A DNA stretch of 9,111 nucleotides from contig USJI01000025.1 of the NCBI GenBank assembly GCA_900554975.1, forward strand, positions 1-9,111, written 5' to 3'. The notes below the pieces were generated by a model. That model was not told the DNA's origin. It saw nothing but the letters and a program-made list of their open reading frames with translations, and did not search any database. The stretch comes from an uncultured Ruminococcus sp. (GTDB lineage: Bacteria > Bacillota > Clostridia > Oscillospirales > Ruminococcaceae). The position numbers and the translations under genes are program-made. This document shows, piece after piece, positions 1-8,200 of the stretch (position 1 is its first letter; each line of letters begins with the position of its first letter).

Positions 1-553
1 GCATAGATGACATCATAGATGAATCAACAACAGCAATGACAGGAATATCATGTGGGTCAACACAAACGAATTTTCTCTTTTTCTCCTCATCTGTAATAAC
101 ATAATTTATTGTAACTTCAGCAGCAGTACCGGCTGTTGTAGGAACAGCTATAATCGGCACACTTGGCTTCTTTGTATCAACAGCACCTTCAAGTGAAGTT
201 ACATCTGAATATTCAGGATTGTTAATAATAATACCGATTGCCTTTGCAGTATCCATTGAAGAACCGCCGCCGATTGCGATAAGATAGTCCGCATCAGCTT
301 TTTTGAAAGCGGAAACACCTGATTTAACAACCGCAACTGTCGGATTTGCTTTTACTTCGGAAAAAATCTCATAAGCCTGTCCCGCATTCTCAAGCAGTGA
401 AGTAACATTCTGAGCGACATTGAATTTAATAAGATCAGGGTCTGTTACAACGAGAGCCTTTTTAAATGCACGTTTTTTTACCTCGTTAACTATTTCCGAA
501 ATTGCTCCTGCACCAAAATATGATGTTTCGTTTAATATCATTCTGTTAGCCAT
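1..553 (-). CDS. fucO: Lactaldehyde reductase (1,2-propanediol oxidoreductase), N-terminal part, cut by window edge
   Basis: Iron-dependent group III alcohol dehydrogenase that reduces L-lactaldehyde to (S)-1,2-propanediol with NADH in the cytoplasm, the last step of anaerobic fucose or rhamnose breakdown. My translation gives 184 residues, roughly the first half of a protein that is usually about 382 aa. It follows E. coli FucO closely: it opens MANRMILNET, has the nucleotide-binding GGGSSMD at 95-101 (E. coli has GGGSPQD), PTTAGTAAEVT at 138-148, and a nearly identical stretch ending KFVCVDPHDIP at 161-171. Asp38 falls where E. coli has Asp39, the residue tied to NAD preference. The iron ligands lie beyond the window. 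The ATG at 553 follows an AAAGGAAG ribosome binding site (561-568) by 7 nt, and a sigma-A promoter lies just upstream. It is co-directional with the broken TetR gene. Another Fe-ADH specificity is possible, but the N-terminal match favours fucO. Confidence 0.9.
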   Translation of the reverse strand, partial: MANRMILNETSYFGAGAISEIVNEVKKRAFKKALVVTDPDLIKFNVAQNVTSLLENAGQAYEIFSEVKANPTVAVVKSGVSAFKKADADYLIAIGGGSSMDTAKAIGIIINNPEYSDVTSLEGAVDTKKPSVPIIAVPTTAGTAAEVTINYVITDEEKKRKFVCVDPHDIPVIAVVDSSMMSSM

Positions 554-578
554 TTGAAATCTTCCTTTCAATAAATTT

Positions 579-599
579 TATTGTCATTATTATACAATA
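579..599. promoter_or_regulatory. Candidate operator: inverted repeat over the fucO -10 box
   Basis: A perfect 6-bp inverted repeat, TATTGT-N9-ACAATA, spans 21 bp. It covers the -10 hexamer and the likely transcription start of the fucO promoter, which is where a repressor dimer would block initiation. No binding family can be named from the sequence. The DNA is very AT-rich, so a chance repeat is possible. The neighbouring TetR-type gene is the obvious candidate binder, by adjacency only. Confidence 0.35.
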
Positions 600-617
600 G
601 ATTTTAACAAATTTCAA
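589..617 (-). promoter_or_regulatory. Sigma-A promoter of fucO
   Basis: Read on the minus strand: a TTGAAA -35 box (617-612), a 17-nt spacer and a perfect TATAAT -10 box (594-589). Transcription would start near 582, giving a leader of about 29 nt before the fucO ATG. This gives fucO its own start site, separate from the regulator promoter upstream. Confidence 0.8.
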
Positions 618-659
618 TAGCTTTATTAAAATTAAATGAAATTTTATTCTTTTAACATT

Positions 660-1277
660 TCAGTTTGCCGTCATGTAAATCCTGTTCCCTGGTTCTGATG
701 CAATTTCATCTATTTTACCGGACTTTATAAGTGTAATCATTGCAATAAACTGTGTACTCAGCATACGGTTTATCTGTTCATCTGAGAATTCACACATTCC
801 GGACGCACAAAGACAGCTCATTCCGAATGTATACATCCATACATGCTCAAAAAGAATTTTAGCATATTCCTCTTTCAGGTCATAATCCTTCTGGATAACA
901 TAAACGCATACATCGGCTGTAATCCCCAGTTTGCTGAAAATCCCCTCAAAGTCATCAGCAGGATTATTATCCTTACTCATGAACGCAAACTTAAACAGCT
1001 CAGGTTCCTGCTTTGCAAACAGAATCATCTGCATTCCTACCTGCTTGAATACCGGCATATAGTTCATTGCCTATTTTGCATAACCCTCAAACCTTCTCAG
1101 AGCTGCTGTTTTCGCCATATCCTCTATTTCTTCCATATCTCTGAACGTTTCAAAAACATAATTACCAATATTTTTTCTTATATCAGATTCATTGAGTGAA
1201 ACTTTTCCCTTTTCATTTATCATATTCAATATCTGAATTATTATATCTTCTTTGGTAGACTTTTGCATGATTGGCAT
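660..1277 (-). pseudogene. TetR/AcrR-family transcriptional regulator, interrupted by an in-frame TAG
   Basis: Two open stretches in the same frame, 68 codons (1277-1074) and 135 codons (1067-663), are separated only by TAG and GCA. Joined, they make 205 codons, the usual TetR size. The first part resembles a TetR N-terminal DNA-binding domain: T8-KEDII, a helix 12-22, then LNESDIRKNIG and a TFRDMEE segment matching the family's 'YRxFxxMEEL'. The second part is a ligand-binding-type C-terminal domain with VGMQMILFAKQEPELFKFAFM-like sequence, typical of clostridial TetR proteins. The TAG at 1073-1071 lies between the domains and could come from a Gln CAG by one change. The recognition helix also looks about three residues short. 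GGAGGAG (1294-1288) lies 10 nt before the chosen ATG; the other in-frame ATG is at 1268. A consensus promoter precedes it. Recent gene loss, suppression of TAG and sequencing error all remain possible. Confidence 0.75.
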
Positions 1278-1287
1278 TTAAATTCTA

Positions 1288-1294
1288 CTCCTCC
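1288..1294 (-). promoter_or_regulatory. Ribosome binding site of the TetR-type gene
   Basis: GGAGGAG on the minus strand, 10 nt before the ATG at 1277 and 19 nt before the next in-frame ATG at 1268. The spacing favours the first ATG. No comparable site precedes the ATG after the internal TAG, so independent translation of the second half is not supported. Confidence 0.7.
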
Positions 1295-1325
1295 ATAAAT
1301 TATTTTGTGAAATATACCCTATATT

Positions 1326-1354
1326 ATTATAAAACAAACTTTACATTTTGTCAA
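1326..1354 (-). promoter_or_regulatory. Perfect-consensus sigma-A promoter of the TetR-type gene
   Basis: Read on the minus strand: TTGACA (1354-1349), exactly 17 nt, then TATAAT (1331-1326). Both hexamers match the consensus without error. Transcription should begin near 1319, about 40 nt before the ATG. The promoter lies just after the rpoC terminator, so the regulator is transcribed independently of rpoBC. An AATATA-N3-TATATT inverted repeat (1325-1311) follows the -10 box at once and could be an autoregulatory operator. Confidence 0.85.
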
Positions 1355-1381
1355 GTATCTACAAAACGTTTGCCATGCAGT

Positions 1382-1411
1382 AAAAAAGGGACATTCCGTA
1401 AAGAATGTCCC
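1382..1411 (-). terminator. Intrinsic terminator of the rpoBC operon
   Basis: On the minus strand a perfect 9-bp stem, GGGACATTC / GAATGTCCC, with a 6-nt loop (1402-1397) is followed at once by six T residues (1387-1382). It begins 22 nt after the rpoC stop codon. The plus-strand side has no matching T-run directly after the stem, so it acts mainly in the rpoC direction. Confidence 0.95.
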
Positions 1412-1433
1412 TGATTTTATTGAATTTTCAGTA

Positions 1434-4400
1434 TCAGATATCAGGCATAATTGCTGCTGGTGAAGGAACTGCTGAATGCTGTTCCTGAACAGTTTCATTT
1501 CTGACAATCTGAACTTTATTGTAAATATCCATACCTGTTCCCGCAGGAATAAGTTTACCGATAATAACATTTTCCTTAAGACCAAGAAGCTTGTCGCTCT
1601 TGCCTCTGATAGCGGCATCTGTAAGAGCCTTTGTTGTTTCCTGGAATGAAGCAGCAGACAGGAAGCTCTCTGAACTTGAAGCAGCCTTTGTAATACCCTG
1701 AAGTACCGAAAGAACTGTAACATATTCCAGATTTTCCTCGCCGTTTTCAATTCTTGCCTTAATGGAATCATTGATGCTTTCGATTTCTCTCTTGTCAACA
1801 AGTGCGCCTGGAAGGAGATAACTGCTGCCGGATTCACCGACCTTGATTTTTCTGAGCATCTGACGAACGATAACCTCGATATGCTTATCGTTGATATCAA
1901 CACCCTGCAGACGGTAAACCTTCTGAACTTCGTGAATGATATAATCCTGAACAGCCTGAACTCCCAGAATTGCAAGGATATCTGAAGGATAAACGTTACC
2001 TTCTGTAAGCTTTGTACCCTTTTCGATAACTTCATTTTCCTTAACTCTTATCTTGAAGTTATAAGGAACCATGTAAGTTTCAGATTCATTTGTTTCGTGA
2101 TTTGTAACGATAACGTTTCTTGTTGTCTTGATTTCCTCGATATGAACAACACCGTCAATTTTTGAAAGAATTGCAGCATTCTTAGGACGTCTTGCTTCGA
2201 ACAGTTCCTCGACACGCGGAAGACCCTGTGTGATATCTTCAGCAGATGCGATACCGCCCGTATGGAACGTTCTCATTGTAAGCTGTGTACCAGGTTCACC
2301 GATAGACTGTGCAGAAATGATTCCGACAGCTTCGCCGACAGCAACAAGATTTCCGTTTGCAAGGTTTGCACCGTAACACTTAGCACAAACACCATGTTTC
2401 GATTTACAGTGAAGAACAGAACGTATCTTAATTCTTTCAACACCAGCTTCACAAATCTTCTTAGCATCAAAAGAAGTCATGAGCTTATCCTTTGAAACGA
2501 TTACATCGCCTGTTTTCTCATCTCTGAGGTCTTCAACAAGATATCTTCCCACAAGTCTTTCAACCAGCGGTTCGATAATTTCATTACCGTTTCTGATTTC
2601 GTATACTTCAATACCGTCAGTTGCATGACAGTCATGTTCGCTGATAATAACATCCTGTGAAACGTCAACAAGACGTCTTGTAAGGTAACCAGAGTCAGCT
2701 GTACGAAGAGCAGTATCCGCAAGACCTTTTCTCGCACCTCGTGAAGAAATGAAGTATTCCAGAATGTTAAGACCTTCACGGTAGTTAGCTCTGATAGGAA
2801 TTTCAATTGTCGTACCGGAAGTATTGGCGATAAGTCCACGCATACCTGCAAGCTGTCTTATCTGGTTGATACTACCACGGGCACCGGAATCCGCCATCAT
2901 GAAGATAGGGTTGTATCTGTCAAGACCATTCTGAAGTGCAGTAGTAACATCGTTTGTAGCCTTGTTCCATACATCAATAACCTTTTTGGATTTTTCTTCT
3001 GCTGAAATATAACCGTATTCATACTGGTTTGTAATTGTATCAATCTTCTTATCAGCTTCAGCAAGAATATCCTTTTTCTCCTTAGGAATTGTTGCATCGC
3101 ATACAGCAACTGTAATAGCTGCTCTTGTGGAATATTTGAATCCCAGAGCCTTGATTTTATCAAGAACTTCGGAGGTTGTTGTTGTACCATGGATTCTGAT
3201 ACATCTCTCGATAATATCAGAAAGCTGTTTTTTACCAACGAGGAAAGCAATTTCAAGGTCAAACTGCTTTTCTGAATTTGTTCTGTCAACATATCCGAGA
3301 TTCTGCGGAATGTTTTCATTGAATATCAGACGTCCGACAGTTGCATCAATTATTTTTGAAACAGTCTTGTCGCCGATATCCTTTGTGATTCTTACCTTGA
3401 TAGCAGCATGAAGTGAAACATCATGTTCATTATATGCCATAAGGGCCTCATTGACATCTCTGAACACTTTGCCTTCGCCCTTTTCGCCGTCCTTCTGCAT
3501 TGTCAGATAGTAAGAACCAAGTACCATATCCTGTGAAGGAACGGCAACAGGACAACCATCTGAAGGCTTTAACAGGTTGTTTGCTGCAAGCATAAGGAAT
3601 CTTGCTTCCGCCTGAGCTTCTGCTGAAAGCGGAAGATGAACAGCCATCTGGTCACCGTCGAAGTCAGCATTGAACGCTGTACAAACGAGCGGATGGAGCT
3701 TGATAGCACGACCCTCAACAAGAATAGGTTCAAATGCCTGAATACCAAGTCTGTGAAGCGTAGGGGCACGGTTAAGCATTACAGGGTGATCCTTGATTAC
3801 GTTTTCAAGCGCATCCCATACTTCTGTAGAAGCCTTGTCAACAAGTTTTCTTGCACTCTTGATATTTGCGATAACCTTTGTATCAACAAGTCTTTTCAGA
3901 ACGAAAGGCTTGAAAAGTTCAAGAGCCATTTCCTTAGGAAGACCGCACTGATACATTTTAAGTTCAGGACCAACGACGATAACAGAACGTCCGGAATAGT
4001 CAACACGCTTTCCGAGAAGGTTCTGACGGAAACGTCCCTGCTTACCCTTAAGCATATCAGAAAGAGATTTCAGTGCTCTGTTGTTAGGACCTGTTACAGG
4101 TCTGCCGTGACGGCCGTTGTCGATAAGTGCATCAACAGCTTCCTGGAGCATTCTCTTTTCATTTCTTATAATAATGTCAGGAGCATCAAGCTCAAGCATT
4201 CTCTTAAGACGGTTATTTCTGTTAATAACACGTCTGTAAAGATCATTAAGGTCAGAAGTTGCATAACGTCCGCCGTCGAGCATAACCATAGGACGGAGAT
4301 CCGGAGGAATAACCGGAATTACGTTAAGAACCATCCATTCAGGCTTGTTTCCTGAAAGTCTGAATGCCTCTATGATTTCAAGTCTTTTAAGAAGCTTTAT

Positions 4401-5165
4401 CTTCTTCTGTCCGGCAGGAAGTCCCTTGAGTTCCTCTTTCAGATCATCTGAAACAACCTCAAGGTTATTTCTCCATTCAGTGTCATAAGCCGCAAAAGTC
4501 TTGCACTCGTCACAGTCACAAGTCAGCGGAGAATGAGTACACTGTGGTTTTTTACCGCCCAGAGAAACCTTTCCGGAATTTACGAGTCTGTTCTTGAAAA
4601 CGTCATATCTGTCAGGATCATATTCTTCAAGAAGTTTCTGGATAGCTTCCGCACCCATTTCAGCAACAAATTCATCGCCGTATTTTTCTCTTGCGTCCAT
4701 ATATTCCTTTTCGGAAAGGAGCTGCTTCTTGATAAGTTCACCTGTATTGCCCGGATCAAGAACAATATATTTTGTAAAGTAAAGGATTTCTTCAAGACGT
4801 TTCTGTGAAATTTCAAGCACCTGTCCGATTCTTGACGGAGTACCCTTGAAATACCAGATATGTGAAACAGGAGCAGCAAGCTCAATATGTCCCATTCTTT
4901 CACGTCTTACCTTTGCACGGGTAACTTCAACACCGCAGCGGTCACAGATTTTACCCTTAAAGCGGATCTTCTTGAATTTACCGCAGTGACACTCCCAGTC
5001 CTTTGTTGGTCCGAAAATTCTTTCGCAGAAAAGACCGTCTCTTTCAGGTTTCTGGGTTCTGTAATTTATTGTTTCAGGTCTTTCAACAACACCGTAAGAC
5101 CAGCTTCTGATCTGCTCAGGTGATGCAAGACCGATTTTAATTGAATCAAAAGTATTAAATTCCAA
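1434..5165 (-). CDS. rpoC: DNA-directed RNA polymerase subunit beta'
   Basis: Largest subunit of RNA polymerase, 1243 aa; with beta it forms the active centre that makes RNA from DNA. Visible landmarks in order: N-terminal zinc site Cys59, 61, 74, 77; lid, rudder and switch regions around 280-400; catalytic NADFDGD at 499-505 with Mg-binding Asp501, 503, 505; bridge helix from about 757 (MADSGARGS); second zinc site Cys846, 920, 927, 930; trigger loop with Met964, Arg965 and His968, without the insertion seen in gammaproteobacteria; and a C-terminal part ending about residue 1218, followed by a short tail. It is longer than B. subtilis RpoC (about 1199 aa), mainly through an insertion near 183-236 with four cysteines. 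The start is TTG at 5165, 6 nt after a strong AGGAGGT. It lies 64 nt downstream of rpoB, is co-transcribed with it, and ends at an intrinsic terminator. Confidence 0.99.
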   Translation of the reverse strand: MEFNTFDSIKIGLASPEQIRSWSYGVVERPETINYRTQKPERDGLFCERIFGPTKDWECHCGKFKKIRFKGKICDRCGVEVTRAKVRRERMGHIELAAPVSHIWYFKGTPSRIGQVLEISQKRLEEILYFTKYIVLDPGNTGELIKKQLLSEKEYMDAREKYGDEFVAEMGAEAIQKLLEEYDPDRYDVFKNRLVNSGKVSLGGKKPQCTHSPLTCDCDECKTFAAYDTEWRNNLEVVSDDLKEELKGLPAGQKKIKLLKRLEIIEAFRLSGNKPEWMVLNVIPVIPPDLRPMVMLDGGRYATSDLNDLYRRVINRNNRLKRMLELDAPDIIIRNEKRMLQEAVDALIDNGRHGRPVTGPNNRALKSLSDMLKGKQGRFRQNLLGKRVDYSGRSVIVVGPELKMYQCGLPKEMALELFKPFVLKRLVDTKVIANIKSARKLVDKASTEVWDALENVIKDHPVMLNRAPTLHRLGIQAFEPILVEGRAIKLHPLVCTAFNADFDGDQMAVHLPLSAEAQAEARFLMLAANNLLKPSDGCPVAVPSQDMVLGSYYLTMQKDGEKGEGKVFRDVNEALMAYNEHDVSLHAAIKVRITKDIGDKTVSKIIDATVGRLIFNENIPQNLGYVDRTNSEKQFDLEIAFLVGKKQLSDIIERCIRIHGTTTTSEVLDKIKALGFKYSTRAAITVAVCDATIPKEKKDILAEADKKIDTITNQYEYGYISAEEKSKKVIDVWNKATNDVTTALQNGLDRYNPIFMMADSGARGSINQIRQLAGMRGLIANTSGTTIEIPIRANYREGLNILEYFISSRGARKGLADTALRTADSGYLTRRLVDVSQDVIISEHDCHATDGIEVYEIRNGNEIIEPLVERLVGRYLVEDLRDEKTGDVIVSKDKLMTSFDAKKICEAGVERIKIRSVLHCKSKHGVCAKCYGANLANGNLVAVGEAVGIISAQSIGEPGTQLTMRTFHTGGIASAEDITQGLPRVEELFEARRPKNAAILSKIDGVVHIEEIKTTRNVIVTNHETNESETYMVPYNFKIRVKENEVIEKGTKLTEGNVYPSDILAILGVQAVQDYIIHEVQKVYRLQGVDINDKHIEVIVRQMLRKIKVGESGSSYLLPGALVDKREIESINDSIKARIENGEENLEYVTVLSVLQGITKAASSSESFLSAASFQETTKALTDAAIRGKSDKLLGLKENVIIGKLIPAGTGMDIYNKVQIVRNETVQEQHSAVPSPAAIMPDI
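4503..4541 (-). other. Possible extra zinc knuckle within the RpoC insertion (C-x6-C-x-C-x2-C)
   Basis: Residues 209-221 of beta' read [13 protein letters not shown], giving Cys209, Cys216, Cys218 and Cys221 with His211 nearby. They sit inside a segment of about 50 residues (183-236) that has no counterpart in B. subtilis RpoC, where the preceding LLQDID runs almost directly into the LKEEL helix. These cysteines are additional to both canonical beta' zinc sites. Metal binding is inferred from spacing only. Confidence 0.5.
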
Positions 5166-5171
5166 ACCGTT

Positions 5172-5178
5172 ACCTCCT
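5172..5178 (-). promoter_or_regulatory. Ribosome binding site fixing the TTG start of rpoC
   Basis: AGGAGGT on the minus strand, 6 nt before TTG at 5165. The resulting N-terminus, [16 protein letters not shown], begins where RpoC proteins normally begin. No ATG upstream could replace it, so the TTG start is secure. Confidence 0.9.
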
Positions 5179-5192
5179 AATCGGTATCACGA

Positions 5193-5225
5193 CGCCTTGG
5201 TCCGGAGAAAAATTCTCCGGAGGCG
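5193..5225 (-). other. Intercistronic hairpin between rpoB and rpoC
   Basis: On the minus strand, starting 4 nt after the rpoB stop codon: lower stem CGCC/GGCG, then a 9-bp perfect upper stem TCCGGAGAA/TTCTCCGGA closed by TTT, with an unpaired CCAA on the 3' side. No T-run follows, so it is not an intrinsic terminator. A processing, stability or translation-coupling role is inference. It ends 14 nt before the rpoC ribosome binding site. Confidence 0.8.
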
Positions 5226-5229
5226 AAGA

Positions 5230-8200
5230 TCAGATTTCGTCATCATCGTCCATAGACATATCAAAGCTGAACATATCATCGGAATCCGGATCGTCCAGAT
5301 CGCCGAGAACATCGTCATCTTCTTCACCGTCTTCAAGAGAGAATCCTGCATCTTCCATATCTGAATCTGTATAGGAATCAGCTTCAGCATTTTCATCAGC
5401 AAATGAAACAGGCTGAGGAATAATATCATCATCGTCAAATGACTGTTTAAGATCAATTTCTTCCTGATTTTCATCAAGAACTCTGACATCAAGACAAAGT
5501 GACTGGAGTTCCTTGATAAGAACCTTGAATGATTCCGGAATACCCGGTTTCGGAACGTTCTGACCCTTTACAATCGCTTCATATGTGTTGACACGTCCGA
5601 CAGTATCGTCAGATTTAACAGTCAGAATTTCCTGAAGTGTATAAGCAGCACCGTAAGCTTCAAGTGCCCATACTTCCATCTCACCAAATCTCTGTCCGCC
5701 GAACTGAGCCTTACCGCCGAGAGGCTGCTGAGTAACAAGTGAGTAAGGACCAACTGAACGTGCATGAATCTTATCGTCAACGAGGTGGTGGAGTTTGAGG
5801 TAGTACATATATCCGACTGTTACACGGTTGTCAAACTTTTCACCTGTACGTCCGTCATAAAGAACTGTTTTACCGTCTTCGTCCATTCCGGCAGCTCTGA
5901 AGCATGCACGGATATCATCTTCGTGTGCACCGTCAAATACAGGTGTCATAACGTGCCATCCGAGAGCCTTTGCAGCCATACCGAGGTGAACCTCAAGTAC
6001 CTGTCCGATGTTCATTCGTGAAGGTACGCCGAGAGGGTTAAGAACGATATCAAGAGGAGTTCCGTCCGGAAGGAACGGCATATCTTCCTGAGGAAGAATT
6101 CTTGAAACGACACCCTTGTTTCCGTGACGTCCCGCCATCTTGTCGCCGACAGAAATCTTTCTCTTCTGAGCGATATAGCATCGAACGAGCATATTTACAC
6201 CAGGACTAAGCTCATCACAGTTTTCTCTTGTGAACACCTTGACATCAACGATAATACCTGATTCACCATGTGGAACTTTAAGTGAATTATCTCTTACTTC
6301 TCTTGCCTTTTCACCGAAAATAGCTCTGAGAAGTCTTTCTTCAGCTGTAAGTTCAGTTTCACCCTTCGGTGTAACCTTACCAACGAGAATATCGCCGGCG
6401 TGAACTTCCGCACCGATTCTTATGATACCGTTTTCATCAAGATCCTTAAGAGCATCATCGCCGACGTTCGGGATATCTCTTGTAATTTCTTCAGGTCCGA
6501 GTTTTGTATCACGGCACTCAATTTCATATTCTTCAATGTGGATAGAAGTAAATACGTCATTCTTAACAAGGTTTTCATTAAGAAGTACAGCGTCCTCGTA
6601 GTTGTAACCTTCCCATGTCATGAATCCGATAAGGGCATTCTTTCCGAGAGCAACTTCGCCGTCAGCAGTAGCAGGACCGTCAGCCAGTACCTGACCCTTT
6701 ACAACCTTTTCGCCGACACTTACAATCGGTCTCTGATTTATACAGGTTCCCTGGTTTGAACGCTTGAACTTTGTAAGCTTGTATCTGTACTCAAGACCAA
6801 CTTCGTCCTTGAGGATAATTTCATCAGCACTTACGGCATAAACTGTACCGTCCTGTTTTGCAAGAACGCATACGCCTGAGTCAACGGCTGCCTTGTATTC
6901 CATACCTGTTCCGACATAAGGTCGCTGTGTTTTAAGAAGCGGCACAGCCTGTCTCTGCATGTTCGCACCCATAAGAGCTCTGTTTGCATCATCGTTTTCG
7001 AGGAACGGAATCATAGCTGTCGCAACAGATACAACCATCTTAGGTGAAACATCCATGTAGTCGATGAGGTCACGGTCACATTCAAGAATCTGGTCACGGT
7101 AACGTGCGTTAACTCTCGCTCTTGCGAACTTGCCGTCTTCTGTCATAGGTTCATTCGCCTGAGCAACGATAAAGTTATCTTCAACATCAGCTGTCATGTA
7201 AACAACTTCGTTTGTAACCACGCCTGTTTCCTTGTCAACCTTACGGTAAGGAGCTTCAATAAATCCATACTCATTGATTCTTGCAAATGTAGCAAGGTAT
7301 GAGATAAGTCCGATGTTAGGACCTTCAGGAGTTTCGATAGGACACATTCTTCCGTAGTGGCTGTAATGTACGTCACGAACCTCAAATCCGGCTCTGTCTC
7401 TTGAAAGACCGCCAGGACCAAGGGCTGAAAGACGTCTTTTATGAGTAAGCTCTGCAAGAGGGTTGTTCTGGTCCATGAACTGTGAAAGCGGTGATGAACC
7501 GAAGAATTCCTTGATTGCAGCAGTAATAGGTCTGATATTTACAAGTGCCTGAGGAGTGATTGTCTCCATGTCCTGTGACTGGAGGTTCATTCTTTCCTTT
7601 ACAACTCTTTCCATTCTTGCAAAACCGATTCTGAACTGGTTCTGAAGAAGTTCGCCTACTGAACGGATACGTCTGTTTCCGAGATGGTCGATATCGTCAA
7701 CAGTTCCGACACCCTCGCAGAGGTTGAGGAAATAGCTTATAGTTGCATATATATCATCAAGAATGATGTGCTTAGGAACAAGCTCATCAACTCTCTTTTT
7801 AACATTTTCTTCAAGGTCTTCAGCGTCAACTGAATTTTCAAGGATATCCTTGAGCACCTTGAATGAAACCTTTTCGTTGATATCATACTGAGCTACGTCA
7901 AAATCAACATAACCGCTGATGTCAACCATTCCGTTACCGATTACCTTAACTTCCTTTTCTACCATTCTGATAGCGTTTTCGCCTGTATCAGTAACAAAAT
8001 ATTCTTTAGCTTCAACAGTCAGGAATGCTTCATAAACACCTGCCTGCTCGATTTCCATAGCTTTTTCAAATGAAAGCTTTTCGCCCTCATCAGCCATTAT
8101 TTCACCTGTCAGCGGATTGATAACAGGTCTTGAAAGAATATGACCAGAAATACGGGAACCGATTCCGAGCTTCTTGTTGAACTTATAACGGCCGAATCTT

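Noticed and set aside
618..659. AT-only hairpin after the regulator pseudogene as a terminator
   Set aside because: TAAAATT/AATTTTA contains no G-C pairs and would be too weak; no clear T-run defines an end point.
660..1067. The second half of the TetR gene as an independent 135-aa protein
   Set aside because: It is in the same frame as the first half, begins two codons after the TAG, lacks its own ribosome binding site, and matches only the C-terminal domain of a TetR protein.
1359..1374. AAACGTTT-centred palindrome as a catabolite (cre) or LacI-type operator
   Set aside because: It mismatches the cre consensus at about four key positions; a short palindrome in AT-rich DNA is not enough.
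1319..2035. 238-codon open frame on the minus strand overlapping the rpoC 3' end
   Set aside because: It is out of frame with rpoC, runs through the terminator hairpin and the promoter of the next gene, and has a low-complexity Arg/Phe/Leu-rich translation with no family resemblance.
3636..4355. 239-codon open frame on the plus strand, antisense to rpoC
   Set aside because: It lies fully inside rpoC, has no recognisable domain and no clear ribosome binding site; it is a by-product of rpoC codon use. The same holds for the shorter plus-strand frames at 843-1199, 2262-2495, 3127-3411, 4533-4808, 4887-5123, 5764-6021 and 6400-6759.
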